This document shows, piece by piece, positions 7,682 to 16,475 of a DNA stretch of 53,170 bases. The notes beneath the pieces were generated by a model. That model was given only the letters and a program-made list of their open reading frames with translations. It was not told the origin of the DNA and did no database searches. The stretch spans positions 1 to 53,170 of the forward strand of contig JAJEIQ010000036.1 of assembly GCA_022827905.1 (NCBI GenBank), written 5' to 3'. Position 1 is the first letter of the stretch, and each line of letters begins with the position of its first letter. A program made the position numbers and the translations under genes. This DNA is from Pseudomonadales bacterium. GTDB taxonomy: Bacteria; Pseudomonadota; Gammaproteobacteria; Pseudomonadales; Azotimanducaceae.

Positions 7682-9094
7682 GTGGGCGATGAAATCCCCC
7701 GCCGCCACTTCAACGCCGAGGACTTCAGCGTCTTCCGCTTTCGTCTCGATGACGAGACCCGCCTGCTCGCCGAGCAGTTCAGCCGCAACCGATTCAGCGA
7801 ACGGGGCGACATCGCCGGCTTCGAACTCGAAGCCTGGCTGGTGGACGGCAACGGCGACCCGCTGCCGGAGAACGAACGGTTCCTGAACCATCTCAACAAC
7901 CCTCTGGTGGTGCCGGAGCTGGCCAACTACAACGTGGAGTTGAACGGCAGCCCCACGGCGCTGTCGGGACGCGCCTTCTCGCGCCTGCACGATGAACTTT
8001 CCGCCACTTGGCAGGCTTGCCAAGCCGCCGCCGATGATCTCGGCTGCCAACTGGTGACCATCGGCATCCTGCCCACCATCAAGGACGCCATGCTCAACTC
8101 CGCGCACATGTCCCACATGGTGCGCTACCAAGCCCTCAACGACCGGGTGATGGCGCTGCGCGACGGCAAGCCGTTGGAGGTGCGCATCGAGGGTGAGGAT
8201 GAGCTGGCCATGCAGCACTCCGACGTGATGCTGGAGGCCGCCACCACCTCGTTTCAGATTCATCTGCAATGCAAGCCGGACAATGCCGTGCGCGATTTCA
8301 ACGCCGCCATGGCCGTCTCCGCGCCCATGGTGGCGGCCTGCGCCAATTCGCCGTCGCTGTTCGGGCACCGGTTGTGGGCGGAGACCCGCATTCCCCTGTT
8401 CGAGCAGGCGGTGGACATTGGCTCCCACTATCCGCAGCGGGTGGATTTTGGGGCCGGATTCGCCGAAGACTCCCTGTTTGAGATCTTCGAGGCCAACCAG
8501 CAGCAACACCCCATCCTGATACCCGCCGTGGCCGATGCCGCACCGGGCAAGTTTGCCCATGTGCGCTTTCACAACGGCACCATTTGGCGCTGGAACCGTC
8601 CCCTCATCGGCTTCGACCATGACGGCCAAGTGCATCTTCGAATCGAGCATCGCTCGGTTTCCGCGGGGCCGACCATCCGCGATTGCGTTGCCAACGCAGC
8701 GCTGTTCTTCGGCTTGGTGCGCGGCCTCGGCTTGGCGGATGAAGCCATTGAGAGCCAATTGAGCTTCGAGACCGTGCGGACCAACTTCTATACGGCTGCC
8801 CGTGATGGCATCGGCGCCGAACTGGTCTGGCGAAACGGGCCGCTCTGCGCTCGGGCGCTGCTGCTCGATGAGCTGCTGCCATTGGCCCGCCGGGGCCTTG
8901 CCCACTACGGCATACCGGAAGCGGAAATCGACGAGCATCTGGGATTAGTGGAGGCGCGCGTCGAATCCGGCCAAAACGGCGCGGAATGGCAGCAGCGCTG
9001 GGTGCGGGCCCACGGCATGGACGCCAACCAATTGGTCATGGCCTATCTGGAACGCCAAAACCAAGGCGAGCCGGTTCATACCTGGACCACATGA
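7682..9094 (+). CDS. GCS2-family carboxylate-amine ligase (glutamate-cysteine ligase-like)
   Basis: The 470-aa protein has the features of the glutamate-cysteine ligase type 2 group. GFELEAWLVD at about 41-50 carries the metal-binding acidic residues, then comes NYNVELNGSP and, near 180-200, HSDVMLEAATTSFQIHLQCK. Such enzymes make a gamma-glutamyl amide bond with ATP, but substrates vary. The GTG start at 7682 lies 3 bp after the previous stop with no separate ribosome site. It overlaps the AstE-like gene by ATGA, so the two are probably translated together. An ATP-dependent amide ligase beside a metal-dependent amide hydrolase suggests opposing or sequential steps on one substrate. Confidence 0.75.
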   Translation: MGDEIPRRHFNAEDFSVFRFRLDDETRLLAEQFSRNRFSERGDIAGFELEAWLVDGNGDPLPENERFLNHLNNPLVVPELANYNVELNGSPTALSGRAFSRLHDELSATWQACQAAADDLGCQLVTIGILPTIKDAMLNSAHMSHMVRYQALNDRVMALRDGKPLEVRIEGEDELAMQHSDVMLEAATTSFQIHLQCKPDNAVRDFNAAMAVSAPMVAACANSPSLFGHRLWAETRIPLFEQAVDIGSHYPQRVDFGAGFAEDSLFEIFEANQQQHPILIPAVADAAPGKFAHVRFHNGTIWRWNRPLIGFDHDGQVHLRIEHRSVSAGPTIRDCVANAALFFGLVRGLGLADEAIESQLSFETVRTNFYTAARDGIGAELVWRNGPLCARALLLDELLPLARRGLAHYGIPEAEIDEHLGLVEARVESGQNGAEWQQRWVRAHGMDANQLVMAYLERQNQGEPVHTWTT

Positions 9095-10080
9095 CCGCAG
9101 CTGCCGCTTTGCGACGCATCGAAGGCCTGCCGCCCGGCCTGCTCGATGTCGATGCGTCCACCCTGAACGACTGGCTGGGCGCCCCCACCCTGCTGCGGCT
9201 CAAGGGGCGCGAGCGCACACCCATTCTCATCAGCGTGCTGTTGCACGGCAACGAAACCAGCGGCTGGGATGGCCTGCGGCAGGTGCTTCGCCACCATGCC
9301 ACCGGCTTGCCCCGCGACCTGCTGATCCTGATCGGCAACGTCGAAGCCGCCGCTGCCGGGGTGCGCACCCTGCCGGACCAAGCGGACTTCAACCGCATCT
9401 GGCGGCCGGCCTCGGGCATCGGGGCCGAAGTGCTGGCTGGCGTCGCGGACGAGCCCTTGTTGGCGGTGGTCGACCTGCACAACAACACCGGCCAAAACCC
9501 GCCTTACGCGGTGTTGACCGACCTCTCCCCCGGCAGCCTTCGCTTGGCCTGCTTGTACGACAGCGGCGTGGGCGTCTTCATCGAGGAACCGGACACCGTG
9601 CTAACCCGGGCCTTTGCCGGGCGTGCGCCAAGCGTCGCCCTGGAACTCGGTCCGGTGGCGGATGCGCAGGCCATTCCCCGGGCCGCTCGCTACTTGAACA
9701 GGCTGTTTGCCCTTGGAGAATTGCCCACCGGGCGCATGGACGACCTGCGCCTGTTCCGCACCTTGGCGCGGGTGCATCCGCCCGCCGAAGCCACTTTTGG
9801 CTTTTCAGGGATCGGCGACGGTAGCCTGGACTTGGTTCTCGATGCCGGCATGGAGGCCAGCAACTTCCACGCCTTGCCGGCGGGCGTCGAATTCGGCGCG
9901 GCGCGCAACGGCTTCAATCTGCGAGTGCTCGACAACCAGCACCAGGACGTCACCGACCGCTTCCTCGAAGTCCGCGACGGGCGCATCCTCGCCACCGAAC
10001 CCCTCATCCCGGCCATGTACACCACCGATGAAAAGGTCATCCGCCAGGATTGCCTATGCTACCTAATGGCACCCATCTAG
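9091..10080 (+). CDS. Succinylglutamate desuccinylase/aspartoacylase-like zinc hydrolase
   Basis: The 329-aa protein belongs to the AstE/AspA branch of M14-type zinc carboxypeptidases. LLHGNETSG (about 50-58) supplies the HxxE metal ligands, NRIW is close to the family's NR motif, and VVDLHNNTGQNP gives the second histidine. Family members remove an acyl or aminoacyl group from an amino acid. The ATG at 9091 overlaps the upstream ligase stop; an upstream in-frame start at 8986 would overlap that gene by over 100 bp and is less likely. The true substrate is unknown. Confidence 0.75.
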   Translation: MTAAAALRRIEGLPPGLLDVDASTLNDWLGAPTLLRLKGRERTPILISVLLHGNETSGWDGLRQVLRHHATGLPRDLLILIGNVEAAAAGVRTLPDQADFNRIWRPASGIGAEVLAGVADEPLLAVVDLHNNTGQNPPYAVLTDLSPGSLRLACLYDSGVGVFIEEPDTVLTRAFAGRAPSVALELGPVADAQAIPRAARYLNRLFALGELPTGRMDDLRLFRTLARVHPPAEATFGFSGIGDGSLDLVLDAGMEASNFHALPAGVEFGAARNGFNLRVLDNQHQDVTDRFLEVRDGRILATEPLIPAMYTTDEKVIRQDCLCYLMAPI

Positions 10081-10117
10081 GGCAGACGCTATGATCATTG
10101 CCAAACAAGGTAAGTGA

Positions 10118-10516
10118 ATGACCGTACAGATCATCTGCCTGCTGATCGGTGCAGTGCTGCCCTATCTGTGGTTCGGCGTATCCTTGCGGTACACCAAGGT
10201 GGAACTGGGCTCGATCGACTTGGACGCCCCCCGGCAGCAGGCCGCCCGGCTGACCGGCGCAGGCGCCCGGGCTAGGGATGCGCAGTACAACGCTTGGGAA
10301 GCCCTCATCCTATTCGGGGCGGCCAATGTGGCGGCCTTGGTGGCGGGCGTCGAACCGACCGGGCACTGGGCGCTGGCGGCGGTGCTGTGGGTGACGGCGC
10401 GGCTTCTGCACGGGGCGTTTTACCTTGCGGGCATGTCTCTCGCGCGCGGGTTGTCGTTCGCCATTGGGCTGGCCATGAGCCTGTGGATTTTCGGTTTGGC
10501 CTTGACGGTGGATTGA
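10118..10516 (+). CDS. MAPEG-family membrane protein
   Basis: The 132-aa protein has four hydrophobic segments and the MAPEG-like central part AQYNAWEALILFGAANV. Eukaryotic relatives conjugate glutathione or make leukotrienes; bacterial members are mostly uncharacterised inner-membrane proteins, some with glutathione transferase activity. AAGGTAAGTGA precedes the ATG. It follows the AstE-like gene by 37 bp and precedes the SDR gene by 87 bp on the same strand. Confidence 0.8.
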   Translation: MTVQIICLLIGAVLPYLWFGVSLRYTKVELGSIDLDAPRQQAARLTGAGARARDAQYNAWEALILFGAANVAALVAGVEPTGHWALAAVLWVTARLLHGAFYLAGMSLARGLSFAIGLAMSLWIFGLALTVD

Positions 10517-10603
10517 ACCGGCTATCGGATTGGTGGCGCTGGGGCTGTTGAGCGTTCGCGGCGCAACGTAGAGCAAGCAACAAAAAGAGGATCCGCAAAA
10601 CCC

Positions 10604-11386
10604 ATGTCCATTGAAACCCAACTCTTCGACCTCACCGGCAAGGTGGCCTTGCTGACCGGCGCCTCCAAGGGCATGGGCCAAGCCATGGCCGAAGGGCTCG
10701 CAGAGCACGGCGCCAAGGTGGTCATCTCCAGCCGCAAGCTCGACCAGTGTGAGGCCGTGGCGGACGCGATCAACAGTCGCTGCGCGGCGGGCACCGCCAT
10801 CGCCGCCGCCTGCAACATTGGCTACAAGGAGCAGCTTGAAGCCTTGGTGGAGACCACCCGCGAGCGCTTGGGGCCGATCGACGTGCTGGTCTGCAACGCC
10901 GGCGTCAACCCGTTCTACGGCTCGATGTCGGAGATTCCCGATTGGGCCTTCGACAAGATCATGAACTCCAACGTCAAGTCCAACCACTGGCTCTGCCAGA
11001 TGGTGGCTCCGGACATGATCGCCAAAGGGTCCGGCTCGATCATGATCACCTCCAGCACCGGCGCCTTCGCTCCATCCGAAGTGCTCGGCGCCTACAACAT
11101 CTCCAAACTGGCGGACATCGCCTTGGTGCGCAACCTGGCGATGGAATGGGGCCCCAAGGGGGTGCGCGTCAACGCGATCTGCCCGGGCCTCATCAAGACC
11201 GACTTCGCCCGTGCCCTGTGGGACAACGAGGAGGCCGCCACTCGGGTCAACGAAATGACGCCCTTGCGCCGCTTGGGCGAATCCGAGGACCTCAAGGGCG
11301 TCGCCGTTTTCCTCGCCTCGGAGGCCAGCGCCTATGTGACCGGCCAGGCATTGACCGTCTGCGGCGGCACCCACATGTGGCGATGA
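10604..11386 (+). CDS. SDR-family oxidoreductase
   Basis: The 260-aa protein has the classical short-chain dehydrogenase motifs: TGASKGMGQAMAEG for NAD(P) binding at about 19-32, NAG at about 99-101, a serine in MITSSTGAFA and the YNISK catalytic pair at about 166-170. A C-terminal CGGTHMWR follows the usual end of the family. It probably acts on an alcohol or ketone, perhaps a 3-hydroxyacyl-CoA given the nearby acyl-CoA dehydrogenase. The stop overlaps the hldE start codon (ATGA), so the two are coupled. Confidence 0.9.
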   Translation: MSIETQLFDLTGKVALLTGASKGMGQAMAEGLAEHGAKVVISSRKLDQCEAVADAINSRCAAGTAIAAACNIGYKEQLEALVETTRERLGPIDVLVCNAGVNPFYGSMSEIPDWAFDKIMNSNVKSNHWLCQMVAPDMIAKGSGSIMITSSTGAFAPSEVLGAYNISKLADIALVRNLAMEWGPKGVRVNAICPGLIKTDFARALWDNEEAATRVNEMTPLRRLGESEDLKGVAVFLASEASAYVTGQALTVCGGTHMWR

Positions 11387-12816
11387 CCGCCGGGGAAGCC
11401 GCCGCCATGCCCGTCCTGCCGTCCTTGCGGGACGTGCATGCGGTCGTGGTCGGCGACCTCATGCTGGATCGCTACTGGCAGGGTGAAGCGCGGGGCATCT
11501 CCCCGGAGGCCCCGGTTCCGGTGGTGGCGGTCAGCGACGTGGAGGACCGCCCCGGCGGCGCCGCCAACGTCGCCCTCAACGTCGCTAGCCTCGGCGCACG
11601 CTGCACCTTGCTCGGCTGCATCGGCAAGGATGCCGAAGGGGCAGCGCTCAGGTCCATCCTCGAGGCGGCGGGCGTGTTGTGCGACTTCGTCGAAATCGAC
11701 GGTTGGGCCACGACGCTCAAGTTGCGCGTGGTCAGTCAGCAACAGCAGTTGCTGCGCAACGATTTCGAGTCCCCGGTGCCCGCCGAGGCAGCACGGGCGC
11801 TGGCGGCAAAGGCGAAGGCCCATCTAGCGGATGCCGCCGTGCTGGTAGTGGCCGACTACGACAAGGGCGCCGTGGCGGATCCCGCAGCGCTGATTCAAGC
11901 GGCCAACGCGACCGGCACGGCCAGCGTCGTCGATCCCAAGTTCAAGCCCCTGTCGAGCTATGCCGGCGCCAGCCTGCTGAAGCCGAACCGCCAGGAATTC
12001 ACCGCCGCGGCGGGTCAGTTCGGCGATGTTGATGCGCTGGCTGATTCCGCCCAAGCACTCTGCCGTGCCCACGGGTTTGGTGCCATGGTGGTCACCGCCG
12101 GCGCGGACGGCATGACCGTTGTGGACGGATCGCACACCCATCACCTGCCGGCCCGTCCCGTGGAGGTGTACGACGTCACCGGCGCCGGCGACACCGCCGC
12201 CGCCGTCCTCGGCGTGGCCTTGGGGGCCGGCCTGCCGGTGCTGGACTGCGCCCGTCTGGCCAACGTCGCCGCGTCGTTGGCCGTGGCGAAGTCCGGCACC
12301 GCCGCCGTAAGCGGGCCGGAACTCGCGCTCGCCGCGGCCCAGGATTCGACGGATGGCGGCGTGTTGACCGCCGATCGACTCGCCTTGGCCGTCGCCGCGT
12401 CCCGCGAGACCGGAGAGCGAATCGTCTTCACCAACGGTTGCTTCGACATCCTGCACGCCGGCCACGTCGCCTACCTGCAACAGGCCCGCCAGCTCGGCGA
12501 CCGCCTGATCGTCGCCGTCAACAGCGACGCCTCCGTGGCCCGAATCAAAGGCCCGGAGCGCCCCGTCAACACGCTGGCGCGCCGCATGCAGGTGCTAGCG
12601 GGCTTAAAATCCGTGGACTGGGTGGTCAGCTTCGACGAGGACACCCCGGAACCGCTGCTGGATCGCTTCCGCCCCGACGTGCTGGTCAAGGGCGGCGATT
12701 ACGAACGCCACCAGGTCGTAGGCGCGGATTTCGTAGCCAGCTACGGCGGCGAGGTGCAAGTGCTCGACCGAGTGGAGGACTGCTCAACCACGGCAATCAT
12801 AGACCGACTGGCTTAA
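11383..12816 (+). CDS. hldE: Bifunctional heptose-7-P kinase / heptose-1-P adenylyltransferase
   Basis: The 477-aa length matches HldE (RfaE). The N-terminal half is a PfkB/ribokinase-type kinase with GDLMLDRYWQGEARGISPEA, DRPGGAANVALN and the DVTGAGDTAAAV catalytic motif. The C-terminal half is a nucleotidyltransferase with FTNGCFDILHAGHVAYL and VNSDASVARIKG. It makes ADP-heptose precursors for the lipopolysaccharide inner core, in keeping with waaA 7 kb away. The start is the ATG overlapping the SDR stop; an ATG eight codons on is also possible. The last 15 codons are repeated at 16607-16651. Confidence 0.95.
   Translation: MTAGEAAAMPVLPSLRDVHAVVVGDLMLDRYWQGEARGISPEAPVPVVAVSDVEDRPGGAANVALNVASLGARCTLLGCIGKDAEGAALRSILEAAGVLCDFVEIDGWATTLKLRVVSQQQQLLRNDFESPVPAEAARALAAKAKAHLADAAVLVVADYDKGAVADPAALIQAANATGTASVVDPKFKPLSSYAGASLLKPNRQEFTAAAGQFGDVDALADSAQALCRAHGFGAMVVTAGADGMTVVDGSHTHHLPARPVEVYDVTGAGDTAAAVLGVALGAGLPVLDCARLANVAASLAVAKSGTAAVSGPELALAAAQDSTDGGVLTADRLALAVAASRETGERIVFTNGCFDILHAGHVAYLQQARQLGDRLIVAVNSDASVARIKGPERPVNTLARRMQVLAGLKSVDWVVSFDEDTPEPLLDRFRPDVLVKGGDYERHQVVGADFVASYGGEVQVLDRVEDCSTTAIIDRLA
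12771..12815 (+). repeat. hldE 3'-end direct repeat, left copy
   Basis: These 45 bp are the last codons of intact hldE. They match 16607-16651 at 40 of 45 positions. In codon frame, four of the five differences are synonymous and the fifth is Ile to Leu. The two copies flank the DUF429/CBS-HEPN/AbiE segment. Confidence 0.85.
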
Positions 12817-12867
12817 GAGCCTGCCCTGAAAACTCGGGCCGAACCTTTTCAATCGATCAAGGGCTGA

Positions 12868-13713
12868 ATGTCCCACATGGATGTCTACGGTATCGACTTC
12901 ACCAGCAGCCCGAGCACGGGAAAGCCGATCAAGGGCTGGCGGTGCGAGTTAGAAGGCGACGTGCTGCAGGTGTTGGAGCCGGTCGTTCTGTGGGAGTTCC
13001 GATGTTTCGAGAAATTCTTGGGCCGTTCGGGTCCTTGGATTGCGGGAATGGACTTCCCTTTCGGTCAGGCCCAACGGCTTGTGAAGGACCTATGCTGGCC
13101 ACCGGCTTGGAAGGACTACGTCTTGCACGTTCATAAGCTTGGGAAGGAGGGGTTCGAAGCCGAGCTCAACGACTATCGCGAGAATCAACCGAAGGGTGAA
13201 AAGGAGCGTCGGAGGCTAACGGACAAGCGCACGGGAGCGTTGGCCCCCAACAAGCTCCACTACCAACCGGTTGGGAAGATGTTCTTCCAAGGGGCACCGA
13301 GGTTGCGGCAGTCCGGTGTCACGATCCCCGGCCTTCAGGTCGGCGACCCTGAACGGCTGGTGGTGGAGGCGTATCCGGGCGTCCTCGCTCGTGGCGTGAC
13401 TAAAGAAAGCTACAAGAACGACCAACAGGAGAAGCAAACGGAAAACCAACGCATGGCTCGCAGGGAAATCGCTGATGCTCTGACGTCAGGAGCACTGCTG
13501 AACCAATACGGCGTGACTGTGTTGGCCGACGACCACTCCGAACTGATTGACGACCCGAAGGGTGACAGCTTGGACGGGCTGCTTTGCGCGGTGCAGGCCG
13601 CTTGGGCTTGGCGAAACCGAAGTTGGTTGTTTGAAGGCGAAGCCGATGGCATTGACCGCCGAGAAGGCTGGATCGCGGACCCGAAAGCTGTCAAACGCTC
13701 GGACACAAGGTAG
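12868..13713 (+). CDS. DUF429 family protein (RNase H-fold-like)
   Basis: The 281-aa protein shows the DUF429 pattern: an early acidic GIDFTSSP (Asp10), AGMDFPFG (about 59-66), a VVEAYPGVL segment and a late DSLDGLLCAVQAAWAW. Acidic residues in these spots resemble an RNase H-like active site, so a nuclease is possible, though none is shown here. AAGGG lies four bases before the ATG. It is the first gene after hldE, inside the segment bounded by the hldE end repeats, and converges on the CBS-HEPN gene. G+C is lower than in hldE. A defence role is inferred from its neighbours only. Confidence 0.75.
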   Translation: MSHMDVYGIDFTSSPSTGKPIKGWRCELEGDVLQVLEPVVLWEFRCFEKFLGRSGPWIAGMDFPFGQAQRLVKDLCWPPAWKDYVLHVHKLGKEGFEAELNDYRENQPKGEKERRRLTDKRTGALAPNKLHYQPVGKMFFQGAPRLRQSGVTIPGLQVGDPERLVVEAYPGVLARGVTKESYKNDQQEKQTENQRMARREIADALTSGALLNQYGVTVLADDHSELIDDPKGDSLDGLLCAVQAAWAWRNRSWLFEGEADGIDRREGWIADPKAVKRSDTR

Positions 13714-13818
13714 TTATTGGATTCTGCAAAGCTGCGCCTTGTTCATCCGTCGACACTGCCCGACCATCAGACTCCCGGCCACTTTGCTTGTAGTTGCCCG
13801 TCTGGGTTTTACCTGCGT

Positions 13819-14670
13819 TCATCCGCCATCGGAATTGCGAATCTCGCTCACGATCCGAAGGATCGCCTCAACCGTGTGCGGCACTTTCTCGGCCTTATCT
13901 TTGGTCCCAGCGAAATCGCTGGCGTGGGCGAGCGAGTCCCGAAGTTTCTTGATGTCCCTAAAGTCCTCGTTCAACTTGGTCTTGCTCCCGTCCAGCACAT
14001 TCAGCTTGACGATGACCCTTGCCTTGTCAGCAAACTCCGTAGCCAGTAACTCGCTAACAAACGTGTCAGCCTCTCGCAGGGAGTCAACTTGCTCCTTGAC
14101 CCTCTCTTGTCGCCCGGGACTTAACAACTTCAGCCATTCCTCTGGACTGTTGGGGCAGATGGCCTCAATCCTTTCCGCCATCATTATCTCAAGCGCCGTG
14201 ACCAATCCGAACAGCGCGGCGCGAACGGGTAGCTTTTGGAGATCCGCGAGGCACACCAAGCCCACGATCTCTCTGCCGGAGACAACCAGCCGGGCTGGTT
14301 GTTGGGCTGCCGAGCAGACGAATTCCAGTATGCTGGCCTCGCCGCCAATAAGCAGATCCTCTGAGAGCGCTTCGAATTCGTCCTCGATCCGCAGTTCCGC
14401 CGGTGGCGTCTTCTCGAACCAACGTTCGGCGTTGTAGAGCCCACAGATTCTTCCGTCCCTTACGACGGGGACAGAGCTGAACTGGTCAACGTTCTTGGCT
14501 ACAAGGGAAGCCACTGCGTCGTCTGGGCGACAGGTCATGAGACTGTCGCGCCCCGTCATGATCAGACGCACGGTCAAACCGGCCTGAACCGCTTCCACTG
14601 TTTTTTGTGCCGTAGCCGAATGGCTGGGCCAAACTGGCGCTTGATGCGAATTCGTTTCCGTTACAGCCAC
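13819..14670 (-). CDS. CBS-domain protein with C-terminal HEPN-like motif
   Basis: The 283-aa product has a CBS pair: residues about 33-85 (LIMTGRDSLMTCRPDDAVA, SVPVVRDGRICGLYN) and about 100-148 (ARLVVSGREIVGLVCLADL). CBS pairs usually sense adenosyl nucleotides. The helical C-terminal part (about 160-275) carries RDSLAH at 244-249, an R-x4-H spacing like the active site of HEPN ribonucleases, in the context DIKKLRDSLAHASDF. The HEPN call rests on that motif alone. It lies 40 bp behind abiEii on the same strand and is likely co-transcribed, which suggests a nucleotide-controlled RNase or a third component of the AbiE module. No other named family fits. Confidence 0.65.
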   Translation of the reverse strand: MAVTETNSHQAPVWPSHSATAQKTVEAVQAGLTVRLIMTGRDSLMTCRPDDAVASLVAKNVDQFSSVPVVRDGRICGLYNAERWFEKTPPAELRIEDEFEALSEDLLIGGEASILEFVCSAAQQPARLVVSGREIVGLVCLADLQKLPVRAALFGLVTALEIMMAERIEAICPNSPEEWLKLLSPGRQERVKEQVDSLREADTFVSELLATEFADKARVIVKLNVLDGSKTKLNEDFRDIKKLRDSLAHASDFAGTKDKAEKVPHTVEAILRIVSEIRNSDGG

Positions 14671-14710
14671 TCTGACTAACCCCCCTTAACGTCAACTGAG
14701 AGCGCACCTC

Positions 14711-15634
14711 TCAGTTCTTTGATTGAAACAGCCGTTTGAGCGCCTCGCGCTGCGCCCTGTGCTTCTGGGGGTCGGACTGCCTTAGCCTCTCCAGATTTAC
14801 CAGCTTCCAGCGGACTGGCGGCAAATCCACGGCTTGGGCCAACCCAATCAGGTCGAAATCGGGCTCGGCATCGTGAAGCGAGAGCAAAAAGGCAGCGACT
14901 TCGCCTGTCAATCGTGAGCGGATGTCTGCCTGCAGACGTTGACTGGTTTCCAGCAGTGCTTCTGGAGATACGCCATCCCGTGTCATGCCCGCGAATTCCG
15001 TATCGTACCCGTCGTGCTCAAGCGCCTTTGCCGGGGCCAGCAACTCGTGCATTGGACGGCGGGAGCCCGCCACATACACCAAGAACACGCGGAATAGGTC
15101 GTCGGTCAGCCCCTCGTTCTCATAAAGCAGTTTGACGTCGAACAGATCGCGCGGGTGCTGGCGGTCAAGCGCCGCAACGAGCTTGCCGGCATATAAGTCC
15201 TCGAAGCTCAGCACATTCATCTCAACAAATCCGAACTGTTCCGTCACGGCCTCGGATGCCACCATGGTACGTGGCGGCAGCACCGTGCCCCGCGCCACTG
15301 GAGACGTTTCAATCTTGATCCGCACCCGACCGCTCGTCACCAAGATTCGAGTGTCGCTGCTCCCTCCGCCGCTCACGCGTCTTGCGGCGACATTTGGGTG
15401 GCGACGGATGATCGAAGTGGCGATGCGGTCGAGCGCGCCATCGATTTCCCCGAGAGACGTAGAGCGGTCACCAATCGGTAGCCAAGTGAGGTCGATATCA
15501 ACCGACAGCCATGGCATGTCCCGGAGGAACAGGTTGATGGCCGTTCCGCCCTTGAGTGCAAAATCAGGCTCTGTTGCAACGTCCGGCAGCACGTCAACCA
15601 ACAGGCGAACCTGCGCGACATAACGATCAATCAT
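14711..15634 (-). CDS. abiEii: AbiEii/AbiGii-family nucleotidyltransferase toxin
   Basis: This is the type IV toxin of the AbiE system, 307 aa from the ATG at 15634. The nucleotidyltransferase core is visible as FALKGGTAINLFLRD (about 30-44) followed by LSVDIDLTWLP (the DxD pair), with SFEDLYAGKLVAALDRQHPRDLFD near 155-175. AbiEii proteins transfer nucleotides, some to tRNA, and block growth during phage infection. The start overlaps the abiEi stop by 8 bp, the normal arrangement for coupled antitoxin-toxin genes. A longer frame up to 15721 lies inside abiEi and is unlikely. Confidence 0.88.
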   Translation of the reverse strand: MIDRYVAQVRLLVDVLPDVATEPDFALKGGTAINLFLRDMPWLSVDIDLTWLPIGDRSTSLGEIDGALDRIATSIIRRHPNVAARRVSGGGSSDTRILVTSGRVRIKIETSPVARGTVLPPRTMVASEAVTEQFGFVEMNVLSFEDLYAGKLVAALDRQHPRDLFDVKLLYENEGLTDDLFRVFLVYVAGSRRPMHELLAPAKALEHDGYDTEFAGMTRDGVSPEALLETSQRLQADIRSRLTGEVAAFLLSLHDAEPDFDLIGLAQAVDLPPVRWKLVNLERLRQSDPQKHRAQREALKRLFQSKN

Positions 15635-16475
15635 CGACGCTTGCGACTGTCGGCTTGTTAGGCAAGAGAAACTTGGGCAAGGAGACGCGATAGGTTGGAT
15701 GGAACTTTCCGCCTGGAACAAGTGCCCGCGGCCCGCTGCCGAAGTTGATCCGCTCGGACTCCAAGTGGTTTCGCCAGCTGTGTTCGTGCCGATCCGCGAA
15801 AACGAAAAAAAGCCGCCGGACCTTGATGCTGCAGCACGCCTCCAAGAGCGTCATGAGCCGCTCAGGCCGCAGGCCCGCCAAGCCTTCGAATACTCGATCG
15901 AGTTCCTCGAAGCTCGCGTTGCCTGGCAGTTCATCGATCGCCTCGAGGATTGCCCGTTCGGGACACGACGCCCTTATCGGCCAGCGCCATACATTCGTGG
16001 TCCACCCACTTTCGTGTTCCAAGGGGTCTGTGTCGTCGACACCCGCTGGATCGCTGCCGAACAAGCCGAGTCGATGCGAAACGATCTGTTCCGTTGTCGG
16101 CAGGCGTTTGAGCCATGAAGGCGTGTCGCCGTAGAGATGAACGCGCCGCGTTCCTGCCAGACGTAGGTAGTGGACATGGCCGAATAGATCTAGAGCGCTT
16201 TCTCCACCTAGATGCACATTGCAGCCCTTAAGGTGTTGCAGCGACAGGAGAACCATTTGCCAAGGCAGTTTGTCCACCATCTGGGGGCCATTCGGCGGCG
16301 GACGGCGGTACACTCCGCGAACGACGCGCTCGATCCATCCCCGAGCCACGTAGTCGTGGATGGACTTCGGGTCGATGCCTCGTGCTTTGAGCCAAGCCGC
16401 ATCCACAACGAATCCTGGCGGTAGTGCATCAAGAAGCGGTTTTAGTCTAGGCGTTCTTAAATGGTTCATAACCAT
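15627..16475 (-). CDS. abiEi: AbiEi-family antitoxin and autorepressor
   Basis: The 282-aa product has an N-terminal helical region (FVVDAAWLKARGIDPKSIHDYVARG..ERVVRGVYRR), the winged helix-turn-helix of AbiEi antitoxins, followed by the AbiEi core (VHLGGESALDLFG; CPERAILEAIDELP). It should counter AbiEii and repress the operon. A 7-bp inverted repeat overlaps its own start codon. Two ATGs are possible (16475 and 16469); the second fits better with a -10 box 9 nt upstream. Its relatives in non-AbiE loci have the same domain, but the adjacent toxin settles the assignment. Confidence 0.85.
   Translation of the reverse strand: MVMNHLRTPRLKPLLDALPPGFVVDAAWLKARGIDPKSIHDYVARGWIERVVRGVYRRPPPNGPQMVDKLPWQMVLLSLQHLKGCNVHLGGESALDLFGHVHYLRLAGTRRVHLYGDTPSWLKRLPTTEQIVSHRLGLFGSDPAGVDDTDPLEHESGWTTNVWRWPIRASCPERAILEAIDELPGNASFEELDRVFEGLAGLRPERLMTLLEACCSIKVRRLFFVFADRHEHSWRNHLESERINFGSGPRALVPGGKFHPTYRVSLPKFLLPNKPTVASVDD

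Noticed and set aside
7214-8938. Very long minus-strand open frame opposite the acyl-CoA dehydrogenase and GCS2-like genes
   Set aside because: High-G+C DNA leaves such frames open by chance; the plus-strand genes have clear family motifs and this translation does not.
8986-9090. Earlier start of the AstE-like gene at 8986
   Set aside because: It lies inside the upstream ligase gene and adds non-conserved residues; the ATGA overlap at 9091 is the normal coupled start.
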